64,000 nucleotides of DNA from Gp13-AA77 sp035946735. GTDB taxonomy: Bacteria; Acidobacteriota; Terriglobia; UBA7540. The DNA lies in assembly GCA_035946735.1 (NCBI GenBank), contig DASYYZ010000129.1, positions 1 through 64,000 on the forward strand, given 5' to 3'. The position numbers and the translations under genes were made by a program. Below the pieces are notes generated by a model that worked only from the letters and a program-made list of their open reading frames with translations, was not told the DNA's origin and searched no databases. Of this stretch, positions 1-8,809 are shown one piece after another (the first letter of the stretch is position 1; each line of letters starts with the position of its first letter).

Positions 1-574
1 CGACCTCTCCTAATGACGCGATCGCGGCCTTTGTCTTTTCTGGGCGATTATTTCCCTCATCACCGAGCGCCAGTTTTGCGAGGACAGCAGCTACCTTGTC
101 GCCGGGAAATTGCACGAGGGCTTGTAACGTGCTTATTGAAAAGTCGTATGGATTGGTTGCCAATACAGCATCCAAGGCCTGATCCGTTCCAATCCGCAAA
201 AGAGCGCCAATAATGTGTCCGCGCTCAGGATGCGTTTTCAACAATGTGATGAGGTTCTCGGCGGCACGTTTCTCGCGCAGGTGGCCCAACGCTACGATTA
301 CGCCCGTTTCCACACTGGCACCTTCGCTGGCCAACATGGCGAGAAGTGAGTCCGTCGCTTCTTGGGCGCGACGCTCGCCCAGCGCAACTGCAGCGTTATT
401 GCGGGTCGTGCGGTCCGAACTGTGCAATTGCGAAAGGAGGTCCGCCGTCGTGGCGCGTTCGAGGCTCCCGATCGGGTCGTAACCGCACCTTGGGCAGGGT
501 ACATAATTTCGCCCGTCAAAAAAATATTCATATCTGAAACGACATTTTGCGCACGTCGTGATTACATTGGGCAT
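1..574 (-). CDS. Zinc-ribbon plus HEAT-repeat protein, C-terminus beyond window edge
   Basis: An open frame runs from ATG at 574 leftward to the window edge without a stop, giving about 191 visible residues. The first 35 residues hold two CxxC pairs (CAKC near residue 8 and CPRC near residue 28), a zinc-ribbon spacing like the N-terminal ribbons on many secretion or kinase-associated proteins. From about residue 45 the protein is a series of helical units rich in A, L and E, such as NNAAVALGERRAQEATDSLL and TGVIVALGHLREKRAAENLI, characteristic of HEAT or PBS-lyase-type repeats. These are protein-protein scaffolds; no enzymatic function is implied. The gene is co-directional with the LuxR regulator, whose coding region ends at 639 and begins at 1355, so both may be read leftward. 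Its partner is unknown and the C-terminus cannot be judged. Confidence 0.75.
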   Translation of the reverse strand, partial: MPNVITTCAKCRFRYEYFFDGRNYVPCPRCGYDPIGSLERATTADLLSQLHSSDRTTRNNAAVALGERRAQEATDSLLAMLASEGASVETGVIVALGHLREKRAAENLITLLKTHPERGHIIGALLRIGTDQALDAVLATNPYDFSISTLQALVQFPGDKVAAVLAKLALGDEGNNRPEKTKAAIASLGEV

Positions 575-638
575 GGTTCGTTTACCGTGCCTGGTCTGTT
601 AGGGCTTATGCGCGACCCGGGCCGTCTGTGTTTAGGGC

Positions 639-1355
639 TTACGTGATCGCCTCGTCCCGCAGGAGCGTCAGATCGAGGCGATGGCGGGTGGCGTAGAGCA
701 CCAAACCCGCCCGGTCCGTGACCCCAACCTTGTGGTAGACCGATCGGAGATAGTTTTTCACGGTCTGGTGGGTAACGGACAAATGCTGGGCGATCTCCCG
801 GTTGTGCCAGCCCGTTTGTAGCAGACAGTTGATTACAACTTTCTCGCGCGCAGTAAGCATGGGGCCGGACCTCGTGCCATGTTCACTCAGCCGGCGCGCT
901 ACCGCAGCTACCAGCTTCTTGGGCAACCACACTTCACCCTCGGCTACTTTGTGGGCGCATTTGATGAACAGGGCGGGCTGAGCACCTTTCAGGATTACAC
1001 CGCAGGCGCCGGCCTCCACGAGCGCTACCGCGTCATCGTCTCCAAAAGCTGAAGCCGTCACTACAAGTTTGGTCGCGGGTGAGGCCTCGCGAATAGCTCC
1101 CAACGCACCGTTGTTGGGTACCAGCATCTCGTGCTGAACGAACATGACGTCCGGCTGGAGCCGGGCAGGCTCGGATACCAACCCCCCCAGATGATCAATC
1201 TCCGAGACCACTTCAAGATCGGCACTGACGAGAACCCGCAGGAGGCCGGTGCGAAAGATGCTCTCTAGATCTGCCACCGCAACTCGAAGGCTGCTGGCGC
1301 CTGCTGCGGGGGGTGGCGGGCCGAGTTCCAGGGGCCGCTTCTCGCGGGATATCAT
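639..1355 (-). CDS. LuxR/NarL-type response regulator with degenerate receiver
   Basis: This 238-residue protein has the NarL/FixJ layout: a receiver-like domain at about residues 23-142 and a LuxR-type helix-turn-helix at about 165-230 (TAREKVVINCL, then NREIAQHLSVTHQTVKNYL). The C-terminal DNA-binding domain looks intact, so it should bind DNA as a dimer and regulate transcription. The receiver is unusual. At the phospho-acceptor position of the usual PDVVLLD motif it reads PDVMFVQ, so Asp is replaced by Gln74, and the first acidic pair reads DL instead of DD. The conserved Lys (K123 in VILKGA) is present. It may therefore work independently of phosphorylation. No histidine kinase is adjacent. 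Start at ATG 1355; no clear Shine-Dalgarno sequence precedes it. Confidence 0.85.
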   Translation of the reverse strand: MISREKRPLELGPPPPAAGASSLRVAVADLESIFRTGLLRVLVSADLEVVSEIDHLGGLVSEPARLQPDVMFVQHEMLVPNNGALGAIREASPATKLVVTASAFGDDDAVALVEAGACGVILKGAQPALFIKCAHKVAEGEVWLPKKLVAAVARRLSEHGTRSGPMLTAREKVVINCLLQTGWHNREIAQHLSVTHQTVKNYLRSVYHKVGVTDRAGLVLYATRHRLDLTLLRDEAIT

Positions 1356-1541
1356 CGACGTACTTTCGTCTCATGGCCAAGAACAGATAAGGTGCTCATC
1401 TCATTCACGCAAAACCTTCTATGCTTATCGAATATTATGGGATGCCCCGCTTAATAAGCAATAATTCTCTCTGACGATCAGCGGCTCTCGGCTGGTAAGA
1501 GGCTTGACCGCCTCGAGTACAAGTTGTGTCCGGCGGATCGA

Positions 1542-2981
1542 TCACCACCGCTCCTTGCTTTGTTCCTTCGGATGAGCGCTTTGGAGATTTACCACAAACA
1601 CATCCGTTCGGCAGTTCCCATGAGTATCCAAACCTCGCGTGCAGGCCCAGTTGCTCGTGAACACGAACCAGTTTCCGTCCTGACTGACGTTTCCGGTCGG
1701 CCCGCAGCAGCGCCCTGGAGGATAGTTGTGGTAGGTGTGCGCAAACCGCCAGATCGTTGGCTTGGAGCAGTTCGTGCACAGGCCGTCGATCTCATTCATG
1801 TAAGGTGCGAGAGCCGCAGGCTCAACCCCAACTCCGTGCGGATTATGAACATACTCAGTCGAGACAAGGACAGGATACTGATCCAGAGAATTACCGCCAT
1901 GCGCCGCAAGCGCGCTGACGTGGTAATCGGAGCCATAGTCTTTGAAGCGGCTCATCACAGTCGACGCTAGAGGCTTGATCGGCCCCCCCCTTCCGAGGCG
2001 CAGGCTCACCCAGTAATCTGGCAACCAACTTGTTGTCAGAACGCCGTCCGTGTCGTAATAGGTCGAGTATCCGACGGCATCATGCCCGCCCGTGCCGATC
2101 CCGAACGTATTCGGACCCGACGCCGAGAACGCCCACGCGTTCCGCGTGCCTACCTGCCAAACAATCTCTTGATTGCTGCCCTTACCAGGAGCGATAACGG
2201 CCCAGCGCCCGTCTCTGGATAGGGACGCCTGGTGGATGTAGAAAGGCTGTATCGGGGTTGGGCTCACGCCAGCCGCTGGAGACTGCGGAATGAGCTTTCC
2301 CTTCGCTCCCCACTGTCCGGTTACCGTCAGAGTCTGCGTATCTAGGTAGGTATAACCCTGCTTAGTATCCCAAACATAGAAGAGGCGACCGATATTCTGC
2401 TCCGGCCACGCAACCAACGAGTAGCGGTCTCCGGCGATGTCGCCTTCGAAATCGTCGGCATAGGGAATAGGGCTCGCCTGGTAGTCCTTGCGCACGTCAC
2501 GCAGCGTCGTTTCGACTCCGTACTTCCGCTGCCGGATCAGGGGGTAGGCTAGGGTCCCGGTTACGGTCGTCGGGTTCGTGAACGAGTATTCTGCGTGATT
2601 AAGGTCTCCGAACCCATTCTTGGTCAAACTCTTCACAGCGCCAATTGCAGGGTCGAAGGCTGCAACCCACATCGCTGCCTGGTTATCGAGAAAGTAGAAT
2701 GCCGTCGAGCCGAAATTCCAGGCGTTCAGCCCGGAGTAGTTCGTGGTATTGAAGTTCGTGTTTGGATGTGACGGGTCGGTGTTCGCATCCGTAACCGCGC
2801 AGATCGTGGAATTAAACCCAGGGTCGATAGTGCAGGAGCCTGCCTCCCCCATCTGTGGTACTTCGGCGGGATAGGGCACAACCGCGGTGTCGGTTCGAGC
2901 GCCATATTGTGCAAATGCAGGCGTGGCCAGAACAACGGCCAGCAGACCACCGGACACTAGAGCTGAGATGTTGCAACGCAT
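1542..2981 (-). CDS. Secreted protein of unknown function, probable beta-propeller
   Basis: A 479-residue protein begins with a clear Sec signal peptide (residues 1-24, ending in TPAFA before QYGA). The mature part is rich in aromatic and turn residues with repeated short units around D-x-x-G and W (for example RDGRWAVIAPG and QDGNWFVFTSNW), which is typical of TolB/WD-like propellers. A cysteine cluster (CTNC, then GRCCG and ACTRG) near the C-terminus suggests disulfides. The start is supported by GAGGAGG about 10 bases upstream of ATG 2981. I do not recognise a specific family and assign no function. The coding region faces leftward behind about 350 bp of lower-GC non-coding sequence. Confidence 0.75.
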   Translation of the reverse strand: MRCNISALVSGGLLAVVLATPAFAQYGARTDTAVVPYPAEVPQMGEAGSCTIDPGFNSTICAVTDANTDPSHPNTNFNTTNYSGLNAWNFGSTAFYFLDNQAAMWVAAFDPAIGAVKSLTKNGFGDLNHAEYSFTNPTTVTGTLAYPLIRQRKYGVETTLRDVRKDYQASPIPYADDFEGDIAGDRYSLVAWPEQNIGRLFYVWDTKQGYTYLDTQTLTVTGQWGAKGKLIPQSPAAGVSPTPIQPFYIHQASLSRDGRWAVIAPGKGSNQEIVWQVGTRNAWAFSASGPNTFGIGTGGHDAVGYSTYYDTDGVLTTSWLPDYWVSLRLGRGGPIKPLASTVMSRFKDYGSDYHVSALAAHGGNSLDQYPVLVSTEYVHNPHGVGVEPAALAPYMNEIDGLCTNCSKPTIWRFAHTYHNYPPGRCCGPTGNVSQDGNWFVFTSNWACTRGLDTHGNCRTDVFVVNLQSAHPKEQSKERW

Positions 2982-3074
2982 TGCTGAATTCCTCCTCTGC
3001 TTGTTGGGGAGCAGCCTTCTGGCGCTCTGGTAACATTACCCAAGTACTTTACATCGACAGTACCATAAGAACCT

Positions 3075-3269
3075 TTAGAGCAATCTCGACCGAGTTCGCT
3101 CCTTCTTCCGCTTACCCCGCGTGAAATGGGTGTTTTCGAAAGCCATCCCTATAATTGCAACATTATATTGACTTTGAATGGCAAGCTCGCGGCAGGAGGT
3201 GAACTTCGGAGGTCGGGAATTGCCAGCCTCCGTCCGAACAATATCCGGGGCAGTGGATGCGGTTGCCAT
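3075..3269 (-). CDS. Possible 64-residue small protein, unsupported by homology
   Basis: A short frame starting MATASTAPDIV lies in the otherwise gene-free 2982-3331 interval. Its only real support is an AGAGGA Shine-Dalgarno-like sequence four bases before ATG 3269. The C-terminus is very basic (RGKRKKERTRSRLL). The base composition is lower in GC than the neighbours, and no domain is recognisable. It may equally be non-coding sequence. The rest of the interval shows nothing I can identify. Confidence 0.22.
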   Translation of the reverse strand: MATASTAPDIVRTEAGNSRPPKFTSCRELAIQSQYNVAIIGMAFENTHFTRGKRKKERTRSRLL

Positions 3270-3331
3270 GTTATCCTCTTTGAGAGTCACCACCTTCTCT
3301 TTCCCCTTTTCGTTGTTTTCAGAATTGACAT

Positions 3332-3817
3332 ATGCTTGTAAATGAGTCGATTACGTGTTCTTGTTACCGGCGAGCGCTCGCGGTCTGGATGCGGGTTGCG
3401 CTCGGCATGCCTTCGCACGAAATCGCGAGGATTCTCGACTGCAGCCCTGAAACGGTTCGAGAGATCCAGCGCCGGTTTTTCCGGGAGGGGGCGGTTGCGC
3501 TCCAAGGCTCCGGACGCTGGGGCGGACGCCGCCGCGCGAACATGACCAAAGAGGCGGAGCGCGAGTTTCTGTCCAAGGTACTGGAAGAGACGCGCCCTAA
3601 TGCCGTCATCGATGCGCGCTTCATTCAGGAGGCCTATGAAAAGCGCGTGGGCCACGCGGTTCGAGACACGGTGGTCTACCGCCTCCTCAGGCGGCATGGG
3701 TGGCGCCGCTTGACCGAGGGCCGCGTGCTGACGGCGCTCTGGGCCGCGTCAAGGGTGCCGAAGGGATCGGGCCCGGCGGCAAACTGGCAGGACGCTTGGC
3801 CGGCCGCCGGGTTGTAA
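3332..3817 (+). mobile_element. IS630-type transposase N-terminal (winged HTH) fragment
   Basis: The 161-residue product is the DNA-binding half of an IS630/Tc1-like transposase. Residues 13-60 form the helix-turn-helix (RRALAVWMRVALG, then SHEIARILDCSPETVREIQ) and residues 70-125 the second winged helix ending in the family's LLRRHGWRR. After this the sequence diverges into about 35 residues without the DDE catalytic domain (a full transposase would be about 340 residues). No terminal inverted repeats or flanking TA duplications were found around it. It is therefore most likely a relic, although stand-alone HTH proteins of this type exist. There is no strong ribosome-binding site. Confidence 0.65.
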
Positions 3818-3841
3818 TAATTTGATAGCAGTTTGCCTCTG

Positions 3842-3857
3842 AAAACGGGCGTTTTTT
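3842..3857 (+). terminator. Weak hairpin with T-run after the IS630 fragment
   Basis: AAAAC and GTTTT arms around a GGGC loop are followed by further Ts, 24 bases after the stop at 3817. The stem is short and AT-rich, so this is only a candidate. The remaining sequence to 4066 is AT-rich with no recognised feature. Confidence 0.25.
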
Positions 3858-4066
3858 GTATCTTTTTGAAAGCCTTTGTGCAAAAAGTTTACACTTTTCT
3901 CGCGCTTAAAACGGCCGGGAGTCGTTCGCTCGCCACCGCTGCAAGCAGGACGAGTGCGGTCGATTCCTGGGGCTTTGAGGTACCGAACTATCAATAGAAA
4001 AATTCCAGGAACAGAAAATGCCAGGCGATCTGCTTTATTGTCCACAAAGACCGCTAAACTGTATGG

Positions 4067-4861
4067 ATGCCTTTCGTAGATTCGAGCGGCGGCCGCATTC
4101 ATTATCGTCTTGACGTTTCGCCGGACGCTTCAACGGGCGCGCCGTATGTGGTTCTCTCCAATTCGCTCGGCACGAACCTCTCGATGTGGGACCTCCAGGT
4201 GGCGCCCTTGCTGCGGCACTTTCGGGTCCTGCGTTATGACACGCGTGGGCACGGCCTCTCCTCGGTCACTCCCGGGCCGTACACGAACGAACAGCTCACT
4301 TCCGACGTGGTCAGGCTGCTCGACAGCCTGCAAATCGAGCGCGCGCACTTCTGCGGACTCTCGATGGGAGGAATGGCGGGGATGCGCCTGGGCGTGATGG
4401 CGCCGGAGCGAATCGAGAAGCTCGTGCTCTGCAGTACCGGCGCCAGGATCGGCTCGGCTGAGAGCTGGAAGGCTCGCATCGATACCGTGCTCGGGCATGG
4501 CATGACGGCCGTGACCGACACTATTCTCGGCCGCTGGTTTACGCCGGCTTTTGTCGCAGGCAATTCTTCGGTTATCGAACCTATTCGCCGGATGCTGCTC
4601 GAATGCTCGCCGGAGGGATACGTCGCCTGTTCTGCCAGCGTCCGGGATACCGATGAGCGCGAAAGCATTAGCGGCATCCGAGCCCGCACCCTGGTGATCT
4701 CGGGCCGTCACGATCCTGCCACGCCGCCGGTTGACGGGCGCTTTCTTGCCGATAAGATTCCAGGCGCCAGTTATGTGGAACTGGAAGGTTCGCACCTGTC
4801 CAATGTGGAGTGCGCGCGCGAGTTCAACGAGGTTTTGCTGGATTTTCTGCAGAGCGCCTAG
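4067..4861 (+). CDS. pcaD: Alpha/beta hydrolase, 3-oxoadipate enol-lactonase-like
   Basis: A 264-residue protein of the alpha/beta hydrolase fold, the usual length for PcaD, which hydrolyses 3-oxoadipate enol-lactone to 3-oxoadipate in the protocatechuate branch of aromatic degradation. The catalytic triad can be read directly: nucleophile Ser99 in GLSMGG, Asp216 in SGRHDPATPP and His243 in EGSHLSNVE. The oxyanion region is SNSLGTNLSMWD and the strand-turn RYDTRGHGLSS is also family-typical. The protein has no signal peptide and should be cytoplasmic. No other pca genes lie nearby; the convergent neighbour is a SIS-domain protein 22 bp away. Fold and catalysis are certain; the exact substrate is inferred from overall similarity, and related hydrolases are often misnamed PcaD. 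Start is ATG 4067 with no strong Shine-Dalgarno sequence. Confidence 0.82.
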   Translation: MPFVDSSGGRIHYRLDVSPDASTGAPYVVLSNSLGTNLSMWDLQVAPLLRHFRVLRYDTRGHGLSSVTPGPYTNEQLTSDVVRLLDSLQIERAHFCGLSMGGMAGMRLGVMAPERIEKLVLCSTGARIGSAESWKARIDTVLGHGMTAVTDTILGRWFTPAFVAGNSSVIEPIRRMLLECSPEGYVACSASVRDTDERESISGIRARTLVISGRHDPATPPVDGRFLADKIPGASYVELEGSHLSNVECAREFNEVLLDFLQSA

Positions 4862-4883
4862 CTGAAAATTTCGAGCCGGCGAT

Positions 4884-6104
4884 TCATCCTGCGGGAAAGC
4901 CGCGTGCAGCGATTCTCGCCGCGTCCCGGTACGCCTCTTCTTCCCTGCGGATAAGATCGGGGTTGCACCCCCGCTCGTGCGCCAAAGCCACGGTGAGCCG
5001 CTGGAGAGCGACGGCGCTCGCCGTCAGGGTCATGGTGAGCGCTTGGACGGGACCCTGCGCGGGGTACGGCGGCAGCGTGATACGGCCCGCATCCGTGACG
5101 GAGTCTGGAAAGTCGGGCCGGCCACCGACGATGGCGCCGCACCGTGCCCCGATCCTGCCCAGGGCTTCAGCGGCAAATCGAGCCCGCCTGTCTCGACGCG
5201 TTCCTCCCTCGCCGCTGCAGAGCAGGAAAATGATTCCGGCGTGCCCGTCAATGGCGCCGAAATGTCCGTGGAGTAGTGTCTCAAGTTGAATAGCAGTTGC
5301 CGGCATCCTGGCGCCCTCCTCGATCTTAAGCGCGAGTTCCCGCGCCGAGACAAGATCCGGCCCCAGGCCGGTGACGATCATCCGGGAACAATGCGCTAGC
5401 GGGAAAGCTATACCGGCGGCGCCGTCGAGCCCAGACAAGGCGCTAAGATAATCGTGCAGTTGGGCGGCATCAAGCTTCTCGCCGCACAGCGCGCCCGCCA
5501 CGGCAGCTCCGGCAATGATCGCGGAAACGTAGGCCACCGTGTGGCACCAGGAACGATCCGCGAGCGGCGTCACAAACAGATGATCCGCCAAGCGGCCGCC
5601 GGGCGTATCCTGCTTCGCGGTGAAAAGGATGGTGTGCCCGCCTGCGGCACTCGCCGCGCGCATGGCCTCCACGGTCGCCGCCGTGGCGCCTCCATGCGAA
5701 ACCGCGATCAGCACCCCACCCTCGCGGGGCTCAAGGAGCGCGTCAAAGGCTTGTCTCGATTCCACCCTGCCCCGAGGCGCACCGAGCCTGGAGAGTGCAG
5801 TCTCGAGCAAACAGGCTACCGCCAACGCCCCGTGTTCAGAGGTGCCGCAACCTGTGGTAACGATCGGCGCGCCTGCGTCGTAGGCCGCTCGGACGAGATC
5901 GGCGAGCGCGCCCGCCTTCGAGTTGGACAGAATCGGATCCACGAGCGCGGGCTCGGCCGCAATCATTTCTTCCATCACCCAGGGTGGACCCTGCCGAAGC
6001 TCCGGGAACGCCTCAGTCAGCCAGACAGGACGTTGCGGCGCGGTCTGGACTTCGGGCTTCGAACGGCTGGTTTCGGAAGGGCGGGGCTCCACACGATTGG
6101 TCAT
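4884..6104 (-). CDS. SIS-domain sugar isomerase/deaminase-like protein
   Basis: A 406-residue protein with two sugar-isomerase (SIS) domains, the arrangement of the isomerase half of GlmS and of AgaS/FrlB-type deglycases. SIS1 is at about residues 70-200 (IVTTGCGTSEHGALAV and AVSHGGATAATVEAM, phosphosugar-binding loops). SIS2 follows from about 225 (GLGPDLVSARELALKIEEGA and ETLLHGHFGAID, with the conserved Glu on the ELALKIEE helix). It probably acts on an amino- or ketose-phosphate, but the substrate cannot be assigned. I chose ATG 6104 because GGAG lies eight bases upstream. A frame extension to 6194 exists but adds a non-conserved, proline-rich stretch. There is no glutaminase domain and no adjacent sugar transporter. 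Confidence 0.75.
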   Translation of the reverse strand: MTNRVEPRPSETSRSKPEVQTAPQRPVWLTEAFPELRQGPPWVMEEMIAAEPALVDPILSNSKAGALADLVRAAYDAGAPIVTTGCGTSEHGALAVACLLETALSRLGAPRGRVESRQAFDALLEPREGGVLIAVSHGGATAATVEAMRAASAAGGHTILFTAKQDTPGGRLADHLFVTPLADRSWCHTVAYVSAIIAGAAVAGALCGEKLDAAQLHDYLSALSGLDGAAGIAFPLAHCSRMIVTGLGPDLVSARELALKIEEGARMPATAIQLETLLHGHFGAIDGHAGIIFLLCSGEGGTRRDRRARFAAEALGRIGARCGAIVGGRPDFPDSVTDAGRITLPPYPAQGPVQALTMTLTASAVALQRLTVALAHERGCNPDLIRREEEAYRDAARIAARGFPAG

Positions 6105-6343
6105 TTCACGGGCTCCGATCAACTGAGGCCATCTACCCTGGATACGGCGGGCCTGGGGGTACGGTGGGCATGGCCGCTCAAGGAAGCTAATCATACAATA
6201 AGAGCGAGGCAGGCGGCCCGGGCGAATGTCCGCGGAGTCGTGGGCGAAACCCGAGAGAACAGAGAGTTAATTGCGCTGAAGAGCGGTTCGGGATATGATT
6301 CCGATTGACCCAAAGCCCAAATGCAACTCAGGCAAACTAAAAA

Positions 6344-6628
6344 ATGATCTATCACCGCGATTGGTTTCCTTACAACGCCGACACCGTCATGGAACACGTG
6401 CCGCCCACCTCCGGCGTCTATTCGCTTTTTTCGCATCAGGACTGCGTTTACGTCGGGACCAGCCAAGACTTGAAAGCGGAACTCACCCGCCTTCTAGAGG
6501 GCGATCATAATCCATGCATCGCCCAGCATCCACCGGACGAATTTCAATTCGAGGTCGTGCTCGGCGACGAGCGGAATACGCGCCGCGACGAGTTGGTCAA
6601 TGAGTTGAGCCCCCTTTGTAAGGATTGA
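6344..6628 (+). CDS. Small GIY-YIG-superfamily-like protein, degenerate
   Basis: The 94-residue product carries a recognisable variant of the GIY-YIG core: GVY at about residue 24 and YVG at about residue 36 separated by 9 residues, an ELTRLL helix where the catalytic Arg sits, and a terminal ELVNELSPLC that resembles the Glu-containing ELxxLxP segment. The family fold is that of a small nuclease domain as in UvrC or homing endonucleases. Here the motifs are relaxed and no DNA-binding partner domain exists, so nuclease activity is uncertain. It starts at ATG 6344 in the 240-bp gap divergent from the SIS gene and ends 48 bp before the convergent sulfatase-fold gene. Confidence 0.55.
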   Translation: MIYHRDWFPYNADTVMEHVPPTSGVYSLFSHQDCVYVGTSQDLKAELTRLLEGDHNPCIAQHPPDEFQFEVVLGDERNTRRDELVNELSPLCKD

Positions 6629-6676
6629 GGCCAGTTCCGAGGCTCTCTTACCCTTCGCATCAGGGTCGCTCAGACT

Positions 6677-8809
6677 CTACGGTTTGATCTCAAGCTTTTG
6701 AGCAGCCTCGCGTGCCGGCGCAAACTGCGGGTCAGCGTCCTCGGCCAGACGGAATTCGCGGAGCGCCTCCCCATCCTTCTTTTCTTCGTGCAACACAATG
6801 CCGAGATTGTAATGCGCCCAGGCGTACTTGGGCTGCAGGCGCACCGCTCTCTCGAACTCCTGCTGCGCTTTGTCCAAGCGAGCGAGCTGAAGATATAGGC
6901 TGCCGAGGGTGTTGTGCACCTCCGCGGCCGCCGGATCGATCTTGACCGCCGCCTGCAACTGCCGCTCGCCCTCCTCCCACTCCTTGTCGATCACGGCCAG
7001 CACCCCCAGATTGTAGTGAGCCGCATAGTCATTCGGATCGACGGTCAGCACGTGATTGAACTGGTCGCGGGCGCGGGCGTAATCGTGCTTCTGAAGCCAT
7101 ATCGTCCCCAGAAGTTCTTCGGCGCGAGTATAGTAGGGCGCGATTGCCAGGGCCGCCTGCAATTCTTTCACGGCATCGTCAGGCTTGTTGAGCGCAACCT
7201 CACTCACTGCAAGATTGAAGTGCGCCAGAGCGTTCAGCGGCTCCTGCCGAAGCACTCGCTCGAAGGCCTGCGCCGCCTCTTGGTGATGGCCGAGCCTCTG
7301 CTCGTTCAAGCCGAGGCTCAGGCGCACGTCGACTAATCCGGGGTCGCCCTCGAGCAAACGCTGCATGGATGCGCCGGCCACCGCCAGATGCCCCGCCGAG
7401 GCCTCAATCAAGGCTTGGCCGTACTCTTCGTATTGGCGGATGCGATCCTTCGGGTCCGGTCCCGATTCCGAAGAATTGGTTCGTGTCCCACTCGACGAGA
7501 GATACCCAAGCGCACGCAGGCGTTCCACAGCCTCCGGGCTGAGATTAGCTGCCCCGGGCGCGTCCTTGGACGGATACCGGGAGCGCAGCCCGCCGAGACG
7601 CGCGCTTAAACTGTGGGCCAGCGCCGATTTTGTTCCGGAAAGATTCTGGGTCTCCCCGGGATCGTGCACGAGGTCGTATAGCTCAGGCTTCGGCGCCGCG
7701 ATGTATTGATACTGGCCCACGCGCAGCCCGCGTAGCGCAGCCGTTCCGAAGTGGTCGTGCGCGTAAAGGCTCTCGCTGTAGATTCCCTCCCCGGAATCAC
7801 CCTGCTGGCGCGAAGGAGAATCGATAAGACTCCGTCCCTGGAACTCGGCTGGTTCCGGCACCCCCAGGTACCCGAGGATCGTGGGCGCTACATCCAGCAG
7901 ACTCACCGGTTCGTCGATCCGGGCCGGAAATCCGTTCCCTCGCGACGGCCAGTGGAAAATCAGCGGGACGTGCAAGGTGCTCTGATAGATAAAGTAGCCA
8001 TGCGTGGTCTCGCCATGTTCGCCCAGGCTCTCACCGTGATCGGAGATGAAGACCACCAGCGTGTTTTCAATCAGGTTGCGCTGCCGTAGAAACTCCCAGA
8101 ACCCGCCGAGGACGCTGTCAACGTAACTGAGTGCAACGTCATAGCCCCAGGCGCCAGCGAGAGCAGCCTTCCGCGACGGAATCTCATAAGGCGTGTGCAA
8201 ATCATAGAGGTGAAGGAAGATGAAGAAAGGCGGGTGGCCGTCGCGGCTCAGCCACTTTTCGGCTGCACCCGTCACGTCCTCGCCCAATCGCTTGACCTCA
8301 CTCGGATCTTTTCCCGCCTGCCGGTGAAGGTCGAACGGACTGTCATAGTGGTCGAAGCCCTGGCTGAGGCCGAAGCGCCGGTCAAGCACGAAACCGCCCA
8401 CGAACGCGCCCGTGCTGTAGCCGTGCGCCTTCAGGACCGTTGCCAGCGTTACCGCGCCGGGCCCAAGCTGGGCGGCGTTGTCTTCCACCCGGTTGGCGAA
8501 AGGGTACGTGGAGGTCAGCAGCGAAACGTGAGAGGGCAGAGTGAGCGGCACCTGCGAGTCCGCCTGAGTGAAGATCGTTCCATCTTTTGCGATGGCGTCG
8601 ATATGCGGGGTAGTCACGCGCCGATACCCATAGCAGCTCAAGCGATCCGCTCGCAAAGTGTCGACAGAGATTAGAATCACCGAGGGAGGAGCGCCCTTTT
8701 GTGATTCGGCCTTCGCGGCGAGGATATCGGCACGCGACAGACTGGCCGGCACTAATGTTGCGAGCGCCAGCAACCCGACTGTGAAGCTCAGCGGCCGGCG
8801 CCGCTCCAT
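6677..8809 (-). CDS. Sulfatase/phosphodiesterase-fold protein with TPR domain, secreted
   Basis: A 710-residue protein starts with a signal peptide (RRRPLSFTVGLLALATLVPA...). Residues 42-400 form the sulfatase/alkaline-phosphatase-superfamily domain: metal-binding ISVDTLRAD (Asp50), active-site loop PLTLPSHVSLLTS, and the second metal site FISDHGESLGEHG. Where true sulfatases have the formylglycine precursor in C/S-x-P-S-R, this protein has T-L-P-S-H, so Thr90 would be the nucleophile as in LtaS-like phosphotransferases. From about residue 450 to the end there are roughly six TPRs with tandem PEA/DPN-type turns. It probably acts on an extracytoplasmic sulfo- or phospho-ester in a protein complex. 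I prefer ATG 8809; an upstream GTG at 8851 would push the signal peptide inward. The next gene is a divergent TPR protein. Confidence 0.8.
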   Translation of the reverse strand: MERRRPLSFTVGLLALATLVPASLSRADILAAKAESQKGAPPSVILISVDTLRADRLSCYGYRRVTTPHIDAIAKDGTIFTQADSQVPLTLPSHVSLLTSTYPFANRVEDNAAQLGPGAVTLATVLKAHGYSTGAFVGGFVLDRRFGLSQGFDHYDSPFDLHRQAGKDPSEVKRLGEDVTGAAEKWLSRDGHPPFFIFLHLYDLHTPYEIPSRKAALAGAWGYDVALSYVDSVLGGFWEFLRQRNLIENTLVVFISDHGESLGEHGETTHGYFIYQSTLHVPLIFHWPSRGNGFPARIDEPVSLLDVAPTILGYLGVPEPAEFQGRSLIDSPSRQQGDSGEGIYSESLYAHDHFGTAALRGLRVGQYQYIAAPKPELYDLVHDPGETQNLSGTKSALAHSLSARLGGLRSRYPSKDAPGAANLSPEAVERLRALGYLSSSGTRTNSSESGPDPKDRIRQYEEYGQALIEASAGHLAVAGASMQRLLEGDPGLVDVRLSLGLNEQRLGHHQEAAQAFERVLRQEPLNALAHFNLAVSEVALNKPDDAVKELQAALAIAPYYTRAEELLGTIWLQKHDYARARDQFNHVLTVDPNDYAAHYNLGVLAVIDKEWEEGERQLQAAVKIDPAAAEVHNTLGSLYLQLARLDKAQQEFERAVRLQPKYAWAHYNLGIVLHEEKKDGEALREFRLAEDADPQFAPAREAAQKLEIKP

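Noticed and set aside
6191..6466. Possible tRNA or CRISPR signals in intergenic gaps
   Set aside because: No T-loop/acceptor combination or regularly spaced repeats were found in this or other gaps of the window.
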